Assembly (NCBI GenBank): GCA_013397795.1
Contig: VZTJ01001153.1
Location: 284-64,283 of the forward strand
Origin: Orthonyx spaldingii
Taxonomy: Eukaryota > Chordata > Aves > Passeriformes > Orthonychidae
Reading direction: 5' to 3'
Length of the DNA stretch: 64,000 nucleotides
The notes beneath the pieces are model-generated. The model saw only the letters and a list, made by a program, of their open reading frames with translations. It was not told where the DNA came from and ran no database searches. Positions 35,465-46,150 of the stretch are shown piece after piece. Both the position numbers and the translations under genes were made by a program. How positions within the stretch are numbered: the first letter of the stretch is position 1; every line of letters begins with the position of its first letter.

Positions 35465-35720
35465 CGTGTGTGCATTGGGTTTGTGTGGCAAAGTTTGGTA
35501 GCAGGGGGCTACAGGGGTGGCTTCTGTGAGAAGCTTCTCAAAGCTTCCACTGTTTCCAAGGGAGCCAATGCCAGCCAGGGGGGAAAATTGTGCAACAACA
35601 TGCAACTGCAGAGAGGAGTGGGAGAATGTGGGAGAAACTCCTATGCACACACCAAGGTCAGTGAAGAAGGGAGAGGAGGTGCCCCAGAGCACAGATTCCC
35701 CTGCAGCCTCATCATGTCTC
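35465..35720 (+). mobile_element. LTR fragment resembling avian ERVL-type elements
   Basis: The segment has the order of motifs I associate with avian ERVL-class LTRs: GGTAGCAGGGGGCTACAGGG, GTGGCTTCTGTGAGAAGCT, AGCCAATGCCAGCC, GGAGAATGTGGGAGAAAC, CACACCAAGGTCAGTGAAGA and AGATTCCCCTGCAGCC. Internal portions are deleted and no retroviral coding region is attached, so it is a decayed solo-LTR remnant. Confidence 0.65.
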
Positions 35721-37029
35721 ATTATCCCACTCTGATTTGATTGGTAATAAATTACGCCAATTTCCTGAGCCTGTTTTCCCTGAGACAGTAACTGGTGAGT
35801 GATCCCTCCCTGTCCTTACCTCGACCTACGAGTCTTCCACTCTATTTTCTCTCCCCTGTCCAGCTGAGGAAGAATCACACAAATCAGCTACAAATTAGAA
35901 ATCTAGGAGAGACATAGTAAAATATATTTCAGTTTCCCTTCACCTGACTATTCTAAGTTATTCTAAAGAAATGAATGAATAAAAATTATATTTATAATAA
36001 GCATCCGAACTAGGAAAATAGATGTGCAGTCACTCACACACTAAAAAAAACCAAAATATCGTCTACCCTTTCTGCTTTACATTGTCAGGGAAAATCCCAC
36101 TGGGCAGCTACCCATCCTGTCAAACTGCCGGTGGATTTTTACCTCACTGGCAAATATGGCACCTGTTGATTGTGAAAGCAAAAGCATGTAGGGAAATATA
36201 ACATTCATCTTGGTACATGGAAAAAGCCCTCTCAGTAAATGTGGATTGTAGTTATTTGAATATAATAAAAATTACACCAGTCTAAGATGTCACTTTGCAA
36301 GGAGTGGGGTGTAATCTCTGCTTTCTGGAGATTCCAAACTACATTTCAATCAATGCAGAGTTTAAACAAAGAAATAAACTCTTCTTGGTTTGAAGTTTTG
36401 TGTTACCCATTTTTTGTGTGTCATGCTTTTGGAAATGTAAGTAATGTAAACATTAAAATGACAGCATGGCAAACCTTCCTGGGAATGATTCAAGTGGCTG
36501 AAGAATAAAAAAAAAAAAATTAAGTGCATTGATTCCCACTGTCAGTCATTTAGCATGTACTGCAGTTTCTAATCCACAGGGATTTTGTTTCTTGGCCGTT
36601 TCCAGTTTCCACAGTTTCATCACTCACCTGTGATGGTGATGTTTAAGCAGGTACAGTTTGGAGCCTCTCAGTGTGGGAGCTCAAGGTGGGCAGCACATAC
36701 AGGAAATTACAGCGTACGAAGGACACTCCTCACACCAGAGGAGTGGGATGAAGAAATGAAGACAAGGGGTGTTTCTACAGGACACTCCAATGCCCAGATG
36801 TGCTGTCAGGACAGTTCTCTCCTCCCAACAGCAGCCACAGTGGGACATGGCAGCTGCTGGGGTTGGAGCCACCCACAGACCCTCACCTTCCTCCCAGGGC
36901 CTGGGATGGACACATGAAGCTCCCCTTTTTGGAGAGAGGTTCAAGAGCAGAACATCAGAGAACCCCTTTGTCCTCTCTGTCCAGGGGTAGGAGACAGAGC
37001 AGCTAGGACATCACACTGTACAGCTGCCT
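35721..37029. other. no gene seen
   Basis: AT-rich intergenic DNA between the LTR fragment and a CR1 copy. A plus-strand open frame of about 110 codons near 36585-36917 has no features of a real protein. Confidence 0.5.
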
Positions 37030-37340
37030 GAAAGGGGGTTGTAGTGAGGTGGGCTCAGTCTCTTCTCCCAAGTAACAAACGAGACAAGAGGAAATGGCCT
37101 CCAGTTGCACCAGGGTAGGTTTGGATTAGATACTAGGAAAAATTTCTTCACTGAGAGGGTGGTTGGACATTGAAACAAGCTGTCCAGTGAAGTGGTGCAA
37201 CTATCATCCAGGAAGTATTAAAAACCCATGTAGATGTGACACTTGGGGACACAGTTTAGTCAACATGGCTGTGCTGTGGTAACATTTGCCCTTGATGATC
37301 TCCGAGGTCTTCTCCCACATCAATGGTTCTATGATGTAAT
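37030..37340 (+). mobile_element. CR1 LINE 3' end (sense)
   Basis: Clear CR1 3' region: GACAAGAGGAAATGGCCTCC, TTGGATTAGATACTAGGAAA, AATTTCTTCACTGAGAGGGT, TTGATGATCTCCGAGGTCTT and the terminal GGTTCTATGATG. It is the longest CR1 piece in the window. Confidence 0.92.
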
Positions 37341-38590
37341 GGCCCAGTGGAATCAGGTGGAGCTTTACTTCTGAGTAAGGGCAGAAGTCACTGGAGTCAC
37401 ACCATCAGGTTAAAGACCCCCATTCCACAGGACCAGGCCGTGCAAATACTGTACCCTCCAAGTAACTGCTATAACCAATTTTACATTTCAAGGCTAATAT
37501 AACAACTAAGGTAAGCTTTGCCTTAGCTTAGCCCTAACTTTACTCCTTTTCACTTGCTAGAAAAGAAGGTTTGATAATTTCTTGCTCAGCCATACTCGTT
37601 TATATTCTTTTTACTTTGAACCATATAAATGCTCCTGTTACTTATCAATGCCTTTCTGGGAAGCTGGCCTCATTTGTTATCTTGAGACTTTGGATTTTTT
37701 AAAGATTAAGCAAAAGTGATCCAGCTAAACATTACTTCCACATATCTTCATGGGGATTAGCTATTTTAGTAGATATTGAAGCATTTGTACTTAGGCTTCT
37801 GCCACATACTTTTTGCAGCTGTACAAAACAAGTTTACTGCTCAAGGCACACAACTTTCACTTCTGAGTGACATAAGCAGCCCCGGGCCTCACCTTTGCTG
37901 TTGCTGACTTTAAGCAGGCCAGAACTTGTTTACGACTTGAGCTGAAGATGGTTACAAGGTCTGGTAAGAGTTTAATCTTTACAGGTACATAAAGATCACA
38001 GGGTTTTAACTCCCTTACATTGTTAGACAACAGCTCATCACCCAAACCCTCTGCTCTGAAGTTCAGCACTATCAGAAGCCACCTTGGACTATGAAGCTAC
38101 ACAGCAGTCACAGCTTCGGTGTAACTTAAAGCCAGTCATGTGCTCTGAGTTTTACATAATCACTTGAAATATGAAGATTAAAGACAAGGCTGAACACACC
38201 TGAGTACCAGATTTTATGATGCCACCCTTTTGATCTAAATCATATGACTACAAGCTAATGGATGACTGGCATATTATCACCCCCATGACATGTAGTGGGA
38301 AAGACTGGGGATGAAAGTTGTATATCCAAGGAAGTTAGATTCCCAGAAAGCCCAGTATTCCACTCCCATAGAGACAGCATTCAAACTCAATGCTGGATTC
38401 CCAGAAACTTAGCGTAAACAGTCAGTTTTGACTAAAGGACATGCCAGAATGACTAAGTTGACATGGTGCATGAAAACGTGTCCCACCTTTATCAGTCACA
38501 TTATGCCCACAGCAATACTACAGTGCCCAGAGCTTAAGCCCAACAGCCTGATCCTCTACCTAGCAGCAAAGTCATGAAGAGTGTGAGGAG
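37341..38590. other. no gene seen
   Basis: Intergenic DNA downstream of the PRDX1 3' end, with only short chance frames. Confidence 0.5.
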
Positions 38591-38593
38591 TAC

Positions 38594-38599
38594 TTTATT
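38594..38599 (-). terminator. candidate distal polyadenylation signal of PRDX1
   Basis: AATAAA on the minus strand, about 455 bases after the PRDX1 stop codon. Confidence 0.4.
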
Positions 38600-38769
38600 A
38601 TTTCAACACGAAAACCAAGTCTTTTTCTCTCCATCCTAATGGAGCTGTAGTAAAAGGCCTTCAAGACTCAAGATGCCTACAGAGAGCTTTCAGAAGTGCA
38701 GCCTGCACTGCTCCCAGGTCTCCTGATGACTACACACAAGAACAGTAGACACTGTGCTCTTTTCACAAG

Positions 38770-38775
38770 TTTAAT
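38770..38775 (-). terminator. candidate proximal polyadenylation signal of PRDX1
   Basis: ATTAAA on the minus strand about 280 bases after the stop, a distance typical of a short PRDX1 3' UTR. Which signal is used cannot be decided here. Confidence 0.45.
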
Positions 38776-39054
38776 AGAGTTACAAAAGGATACCACTGCT
38801 CTATGTAACACATGGCTAACCACAGACACAGCACTGTCACTAAGGTCAATAGGGCTTGATGTACAGATACTGATCGTTAGGATTTGCTATGAAGGTACGT
38901 ACTGTCAACAGGACAAACTTTCCTTCAAGTAAAAAAGTTACTGTTTATAACTACAACATGATCCCTTGACTCAGATGCAATGACTTAATCAAAGTTCAGT
39001 AACTGATACTTGCTCTTTATGTAAGGCATACTAGTTTCCACTCAGGCTGAACGT

Positions 39055-39140
39055 TTATTTCTGCTTGGCGAAATACTCTTTACTTTTCTGAACATCAGGC
39101 TTGATTGTGTCACTCCCAGGCTTCCAGCCAGCTGGGCACA
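39055..39140 (-). CDS. PRDX1: PRDX1 exon 6 (last, with stop)
   Basis: After acceptor TCATTTCAG the exon encodes VCPAGWKPGSDTIKP to EYFAKQK and TAA. It holds the resolving cysteine. The stop codon lies inside an AATAAA hexamer, which cannot be the working poly(A) signal because cleavage would then follow almost immediately. Confidence 0.97.
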
Positions 39141-42100
39141 CTGAAATGATAAGAATGTTTAAGTCTTACCAGCTGCTCCTGCAGAACATGTTTTACACAA
39201 CATTAAAGCGAAGTGGCAACTCAGAACATGCACAGATCTTTGCAACATAAAGACACAGTGCATTCAGTGTCACATTATGTTCTGTTTTGCTTGTTTCTAT
39301 TTGTTTACTGGGCAGTAACACCCAAGGAACCAGGTGTCTGCCCAGGCAACAGTGGGTCCTTTACACAAGCACCTCTCCCAGCCCCACTCAATAGTTTCAG
39401 AAAAGTTTGACAGCAAAGGTAACACCAACTCCAGCAGCACAGGTCAGAAAGGCTCTAACACCACGGTGCACTTATCTCCTTGAATCCAGCCAAGTCTGTA
39501 TTCCCCTTATCTGTAATTCACCCTGGTCCAGCTCTTCAGTTGAATGGGGCAGGGGAAAAAGCGTTAAACTGTCACTGGTTCCCCTACATGGTTCTCAAAA
39601 AGCCACCATGATGCAGAGGTTGCATGGTCTTAAACTTGCAGCAGCTCCTGAGCAGCATTTTTTGGACAGTGTTCCTTCTTCACAGCCTTGGAAAGCAAGA
39701 TGCTTGCTCCACTCAGGACTGGCAATTTTACACACAAATTTAGCTCAGCCTCTGAGTGTTGCCACACATCTTACTCTGGTTTGTCCTGGTTTAGTTGTGA
39801 CTGCAGTCCTAAAGTTCTAAAGGAAAACCTTTTGCCAGGTTTTGACTACTCAAAGGCACAGTAACCCCCAAAACGCTTCATTTGCATGACATGTGACTGC
39901 TCCATCATCAAATGTTTGGGATGTCTCCTCGCTTGACATGATCATATGCCACAGACGTGAGAGCAGCTTATTTTAATAAAACTAGCCATTGATTTACCAC
40001 TTCTGAAGCACATTAAGTATAACCAGCAGCAACACATCATTAGTTAATGACAACTGAGGACTAGTAACACTTGTATAGCGATTTTGAGTTTCCCTAACTT
40101 GGTTCTAACTTTCCATCTGCAGTGCCTTTTTTTTTTTCCCATTTATTCCTGCAGAAAAGCTGCCAGTCTCAAACACATTACTATTCCTGAACAATGGAGA
40201 CAGACTCTCATCCATTTTTCCCTCACTACATATTGACAGAAGGATCAGCAGACTTCCTGGGAATTTAAGTACTTTGTCTAACAGGCTGCATAAAACACTA
40301 CATTGGTACTGATGGTCTCAACCTACCAAATTCTGAGAACAGAATCTAAATCAAGCCTACCCTTGCAGGCTAAATTATTACATGTTCTTAATTTCTGTCT
40401 CAAGTGTTTTCTGTGTAATTGAAAGAGACAACTGCCATGTGCTGTACAAGACATCCATCACCAAATTGATTTAAGTGATATCTCAACATAAGCAAGTACT
40501 CAATGGACAATTAATTGGAATTGGGTAAAGCATTATGGTGTCCTTCAACAAGTAGATTTACAGAACCAGCTGCATTGCAACAGGCACAATTACCTGCTAT
40601 GCACAGATTGGTACATGTACTACCTTTCAGTAACCCTTGATTTAAGCTGCCAAGTTAATACTGTTCTTTAGAGAAAACATTAAATTAAAAAGCACTCTTA
40701 CCTTCTCCATGTTTATCTGTAAACTGGAAGGCCTGGACAAGTCTGAGGGTTTCATCAACAGAACGGCCAACAGGAAGATCATTGATTGTAATCTGTCTCA
40801 AGATCCCCTTCTCATCAATTATGAACAGACCCCTAAAAACAAACAAAAAAAAGCCCTGAAGTTAAGCACAGCTTTTGAAAGGCTGATTAGACTGATGTGC
40901 GTTTCCAAACCTCAGGTTCAGTATGTGATTATGGCATTGTGCCATCTGATATTACTGTGACCTCTTCCTAGAAACTGACACCTTGGTGTATGCACAACAA
41001 TGAAACAGTAGCAGCTGAAAGCCCAACAGGAACTAGGAGGGACAGGAGGCAAGTCAAAGCACTGACACAGGAGAGAAGTGCTTCCTATTTAAGGAAAATA
41101 CTTGTAGGGGGGGAAAAAAAAGGAAGAGGAAACCCAAGGAAAAAGCAAATTCAAGGAGAGGCATTCTCACATTAAAAAAACCTCACTACACACTGTTCTC
41201 AAAAAAGACAACAAACAACAGCTCATCAGTCCTCCAGCACCAGGTTAAGGGTTAGCAGAAGTTCAACTCCCTCAGCAACTTCTATGAACAGTTGACTAAA
41301 GACTTGGGGTTTAATTAATATGTACTTTGATCATCAGGCTAAATACCCGTAGTCACTTTCATTACTATGTAGGTCTTGCATTACCAATGTTTGCAGCTCA
41401 CCTGCATGAGACTCCTGCCCTGTGCAGCAAGCAATCAAAGGGAAGCAGCATTTATTTAACTTAAAAGCACAGGAAGCCTAAGGACCATGGAGAGCCAAGG
41501 AGCATCTCCCCTTGTAGGAGTGTCTGACAGCTTGCAGGAGTTTACACCTGGAACAGCCAATAGCTTTAGTTGGCTGCAGGTGTTCAAGTGTACACAAGCT
41601 CTGTGTTCATCTGACATGTCCATGTATTGCAACAGAACTTTATCAGCAAGTTCATCACCTCTGGCACATTACCTGTATGCAATCCCTTCGTCCTCCTTCA
41701 GCACTCCATACTCTTTGGCAATGGCACGTTTCGTGTCAGAAACCAGGGGAATTTTCATAGTGCCCAAACCCCCTTGTTTCTTAGGAGTGTTGATCCTAAA
41801 AGAAGAAAAGTTTACATGTTAAAAATATGGGCAGTTCAGAATGAAGGCTCAAGGAAGAACAGAAGCTGATCCTCTCTGCAATATCATACTCAATCTGCCA
41901 TGGGGCAACAAAAGAGCTGATGACCAGTATGTTCAGTTCTGTTCAGAAGCATCTGGCACCACCAATATATCCCAAGTGCCTCTGAATACACTCAGGATTC
42001 AGTTCTTGCAAGAACTGAGGCCAGGTAGAACAGTCTATTGGGTTAAACAGCTGATTCTTACCAGGCAAGGTGACAGAAGTGAGAGTCAACAGAAGCTCCA

Positions 42101-43156
42101 ATTACTTCACAGTTGATTTTCTTGAATTCATCAGCTCTGTCACTGTAGGCAATGATTTCAGTTGGACAGACAAAAGTGAAGTCCAGGGGGTAGAAGAAGA
42201 ACACAACATATTTTCCTAGAAAAACATTACAACCAGTTAATCTCTCTTTGTTTGTGTTTTCTTAAAAAACTAACAAAAACCCCATCAAAACACCAGAACA
42301 AAAACAATCACCAACCTTAAAACCCTACCCAACTGAAGCCTTCAAAACCAGACTGTCCAATTCAACAGGGAATGCCTATCTCCTGGGTCTGCTGCCACAG
42401 GCCTGCCCCAAGTACACCTCTGGGTGTGCTACATCAGAAAACCCCACGGCTGACCCCTCAGAGAAATGCCACGTATCTGAAAGGCCACCAGCCAAGGAGA
42501 CATTTTAACTGAATATGTGAGTAGTCTACACCTAATCATCACCCTCATGCAGCCTGTAGCATCATTAGGAATGTATTTCTAAAGCCACCAACATGAGTTC
42601 TTGATTACTTCAGGTTTTCCCTTTGCTTTTAGTTAAGCTTTTTTTGGCAAAGCAAACGTATTGATAGCACTCTAGAGAAAGGGACTTCGTTGGTTAGATT
42701 AAAGAATTTACTTTCCATTGACAAAGATGGGAGAGAAAATGTTGCTGTTCCACCGTCTGAAGATGTTACACCAGTCTCAGTATGATACACAGGGCAATGA
42801 GCCTGATGCAAGATAACAATTTGGAGGAGTTTTACGCTCACTGGTAACAGCTATCACAGCTGGGACATTCAGTCATGCTGCTGCCAGCCTTGTAAGCATA
42901 CTTTAGCCACCACTGCACAAGTTCTGATCTTCAGTCCACTGCCAAGTTGTCACTATTATTTCAAAACCAAATCAAGATGTATCTTCAGATACCCTCCTCT
43001 TCCTCCTATGGCCAGACTATTTGTGTAATTAGAGGAGCTCATGAACTTACCTCTGTAGTCAGAGAGTTTGAGGTCTTTGAACTGTCCATCTGGCATTACA
43101 GCCGTGGCAGTGAAGTCAGGGGCTGGTTTTCCAATGAAAGCCTTTCCTGAAGACAT
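39055..43156 (-). CDS. PRDX1: PRDX1, peroxiredoxin-1 (typical 2-Cys), complete
   Basis: The coding exons in transcript order are 43156-43051, 42215-42062, 41795-41673, 40832-40702 and 39140-39055: 600 nt, 199 residues, the same length as human PRDX1. It reduces hydrogen peroxide and organic peroxides with thioredoxin as electron donor, forms disulfide-linked head-to-tail dimers and decamers in the cytosol, and acts as a chaperone when over-oxidised. Seen: peroxidatic Cys52 in DFTFVCPTE; resolving Cys173 in GEVCPAGW; the further cysteines Cys71 and Cys83; the GGLG loop and the C-terminal YF motif (residues 194-195) that mark peroxidation-sensitive eukaryotic peroxiredoxins; and Thr90 in the TPKK phosphorylation context. 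The cytosolic start MSSGKAFIGKPAPDF has no signal peptide, which separates it from PRDX4. It is convergent with MMACHC and divergent from AKR1A1, as in human. Confidence 0.98.
40702..40832 (-). CDS. PRDX1: PRDX1 exon 5
   Basis: 131 nt encoding GLFIIDEKGILRQITIND, LPVGRSVDETLRLVQAFQ and FTDKHGE, bounded by a TTTTTAG acceptor and an AAG|GTAAGA donor. Confidence 0.97.
41673..41795 (-). CDS. PRDX1: PRDX1 exon 4
   Basis: 123 nt encoding INTPKKQGGLGTMKIPLVSD through EDEGIAYR, with the GGLG sensitivity loop and the TPKK site. Confidence 0.97.
42062..42215 (-). CDS. PRDX1: PRDX1 exon 3
   Basis: 154 nt encoding KYVVFFFYPLDFTFVCPTEI through DSHFCHLAW. It contains the catalytic Cys52 and the accessory Cys71 and Cys83. 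Confidence 0.98.
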
Positions 43157-43167
43157 CTTGATTTAAC
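43051..43167 (-). CDS. PRDX1: PRDX1 exon 2 (with start codon)
   Basis: The exon runs from acceptor CCTGTCTAG at 43168 with 11 bases of 5' UTR, then ATG at 43156-43154 in a good context (CAAGATG). It encodes MSSGKAFIGKPAPDFTATAV and ends GACTACAGAG|GTAAGT. Confidence 0.97.
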
Positions 43168-45885
43168 CTAGACAGGAGTTAACACCAATACCATTTAGAC
43201 AGTAGTACCTTTGCACCTGGAAGTAAGGATTTATTCAAAGTGTTTTATCAACCTAGATTGAATACCAGAGACAGTTTATCAGCACTTGGTCTTGCAACAA
43301 GGCTTAAGTGTTACATGAGTTTTGTCACCTGGGTAGCTGAGCCACTATAGAGATCACCAACACTTCAAAATGTATGGCCCATGGCCTCCTAAAGATACAG
43401 TAATGGTTATCTAACCAGTAACAGTTCCAAGTCTGGGAAAGGACTAGCCTAGAGCTTTAGTAGTACCCAGAAAACCATCCCATTCCACTCGGTGGAAGAG
43501 TAGTAAGTCTGTTTTTTAGAATTTTCAATGAGAAGAACCTTGTTCAATTTTACAAGGCAATTTAAGACCTCAAACTTGAACTTCCTCTGGACTCTGAAAG
43601 AAAATAACTCGTATTAATCCCCAGAGAACAGTGCTCTGCATAACTACACTTTAACCTTTTGAACAATTCAACCCTTTTTTACGAGCAACCAGAAAGACTC
43701 GTAGTATACATGGAAATCACATTCTATGTTAATTACAATTTCACCAAGTCTAAATCAGTACAGTCAGGTTGTCTCTCCTTTAAGTCTATTGAATAAAAGG
43801 GATACACAAGGACAAGAGAACTCTACTTCTGGCTGTCTGCCATATTACAGGCTGTCATATTACAATATGCCCTGTGCAGTATTTTTGCTCAGTCTGGTAA
43901 TGCAATATAATAATAAGAGCATAATCTTTCAAATAGGCAACTCTATAAACCTAGTTTTTACAGATCACACAATATTCTTAAAAGTTATTTCACTTCATTC
44001 TACACACTGCAGCACTGGCTGCCTCGGAGATAAAAAACACCTCAAAGGTTAGCATGAGTCTCATGTTGCTAAGGAAAGCCAAGAGCCAAGGATTGTTCCA
44101 AGTTGTGCCTGCAAGGCACTAAGTCCATTCTAAAAAAGGTTGAGAGCACCTCATTTCTTGGCTCCTTCCCCCTCACCAGCCACTTTTTTCCTAGAGAACT
44201 AGCCCACAAGTCAAACATTTAGCTTTGGACCCACACTCAGGCTTTTTAGCAACCGTTTTGCTTTTGAAAGCTTCTCTTGCACACCCTGACAGCAATGAGC
44301 CACCTCTCAGTTTTCATTTTGAGAAGTGCCCACACATTCAGCATTTCTAACTGCCTTGTGCAACAAAGCTCCTTATCCTCATATTCATCCAAGGGTTTTT
44401 AGTCTTTAACTGCAGCAGACTGGGACAGAGTGTGGTGGCCAGGGCTAGAGAGCATTTGTAGGATGCACTGAAGCAGCCTGGCAGGAGGACATTGAGAATC
44501 CTGTACCCACAAATGCAGCTGTGGTTCTCCGAGTGCAATTCTGCAAGAGGGACGGGGGAACAGCCATTGCACAGTATTTATTTGAGATGCCTCCAACTAG
44601 TGAGTTTTATCTTATAAGCAAGAGCTGCTCAGCCTAGAGTGCATGATCCCACATTTTTATCACTGAATTACATTCTTTTTCTGTTATTCAAGCTCAAGGT
44701 CATCCTTTTGCTCAGTATTATGCCAGTCCTTCTATATTTGTTCCATCAGCAATCCTCTGGAGTATTTCACTAGGTGTTCAAGGTCAGACTGCTCTTTGAT
44801 ACTTCCCCTTTCTAAACGACAAATTTTTGCCCCTTTCTCTGGTAACATTAACATCTTTTAATATTGGCAGGAAATCTTGGTTGCCTCACACTGCAAGAGA
44901 ACCATGTGCTTTCTTCAGAGCACCCACTGTGACCTGCCAACCCTTCTGCTTTTCCGTGCGGGGTCAGCGCGTGTTCTGCTCGGATTTTTAGCCACAGCAT
45001 TTCCTAACCCGCAGAGAAGCAGACCACAGAATCATTGTTACTTCCTTTCATTCTGGATGAAAGTATAATGAGCACCGTAAATCAAATACATTCGAATCTG
45101 GCCAGAGTATCTTTGTTGCTCATAGCCGCAGACGGCCTCAACTACCTTCAAACTGCAATTATAACAAGCCAGGCCTGCTCTCTTGGACGAGCAATTTCAT
45201 ACCTTCAGGGTGCCTTGAACAAAAGCGAAAGACCGTTTCAAAACACACCATCAGCCTCCCACTCTGCCACCTTCAGACTGTCACAAAAACGCGGTCAGAG
45301 GGCGATACCGACCCGCGGGGACCGCGGCACGCCTGGTGCCCGAGAGGCTCCGAGGCGACCCCCGAGCCTTCCCCCGCTGCACTGCCCTGGAACAGGGGCA
45401 CCCGCCCCCTGCATGTCCCCGAGCCGCACCCAGCGCTCGGGTTTGGGTTTTTTTTAAGGCTTAGAAGGGGGAAGGGGCCGCTCGGCTCCCGGCAGGGGCC
45501 TTGCGCGCTCCCCCCGCCGGCCCTCCCCGCGCTCCTCCCCGCACAGCGCTGATAAAGGCCGGAGCGTTGGAAGGGCTTATCTGCCCGCTCTCCCCGCCAA
45601 AAAAAAACCAAACCCGAACCAAAAGCAGGGCAAATTTAACACGGGGAGCAGGCGGCAGCCGCAGCAGCGCGATCCTTCGGGAGCAGGACCGGGGAGCAAG
45701 GGCTCGCCCTGCGCGCCTCGCTCAAGGGCGCATCTGCGCAGAGGGGGAGGGGAAAGCAAACAGAAAACCCACTCAAAACAGTGACAAAAAAACACATAAA
45801 AATAAAAGTAAATTTAAAGAAAAAAAGGAAGAAGAAGAAGAAGCAGCAGCACTGTGCAAAGCCCCCCACGACCCCGCAGACTCAC

Positions 45886-45942
45886 TAGCAACGCCGACCC
45901 GATCCCAGTCCCGCACACGCAGCAGCGGCAGCAGCTCACACT
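45886..45942 (-). other. PRDX1: PRDX1 exon 1, non-coding (5' UTR)
   Basis: A GTGAGT donor on the minus strand (45885-45880) and a TATA box at 45967-45973 frame a first exon of roughly 50-60 bases. The start site near 45940 is estimated from the TATA distance. This gives a 2.7 kb first intron. Confidence 0.6.
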
Positions 45943-45966
45943 GCCGCAGCCCCGCCGCGCCCCCGC

Positions 45967-45973
45967 CTTTATA
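45967..45973 (-). promoter_or_regulatory. PRDX1: TATA box of PRDX1
   Basis: The minus strand reads TATAAAG within a GC-rich promoter, the right distance upstream of the inferred first exon. Confidence 0.65.
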
Positions 45974-46037
45974 GACGCGCGGATCTCGCGAGCGGACGCA
46001 GCGGAGAGGGGAGGGCGGCAGCGCCTGCAAGGGCAGC

Positions 46038-46048
46038 ATGACTTGGCA
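46038..46048 (+). promoter_or_regulatory. antioxidant response element (NRF2/small MAF site)
   Basis: ATGACTTGGCA is an exact match to the ARE core RTGACNNNGCR. It lies about 70 bp upstream of the PRDX1 TATA box. PRDX1 is a known NRF2 target in mammals, so the position is meaningful. The element works in either orientation. Confidence 0.7.
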
Positions 46049-46150
46049 GATCCGGGGCCAGCGGGGCGCGAATGCACGGAGATAATTCCCTGGAGAGGGT
46101 CCCGGGAGGTGCCGCGGAAATATCCAATGCCGCGGTTAGAAACGATTGAT

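Larger units (their letters stand above)
45290..46150. promoter_or_regulatory. CpG island of the PRDX1 promoter
   Basis: GC- and CpG-rich block covering the inferred PRDX1 first exon, the TATA box and the ARE, interrupted by an A-rich patch with a GAA run near 45780-45840. Confidence 0.7.
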
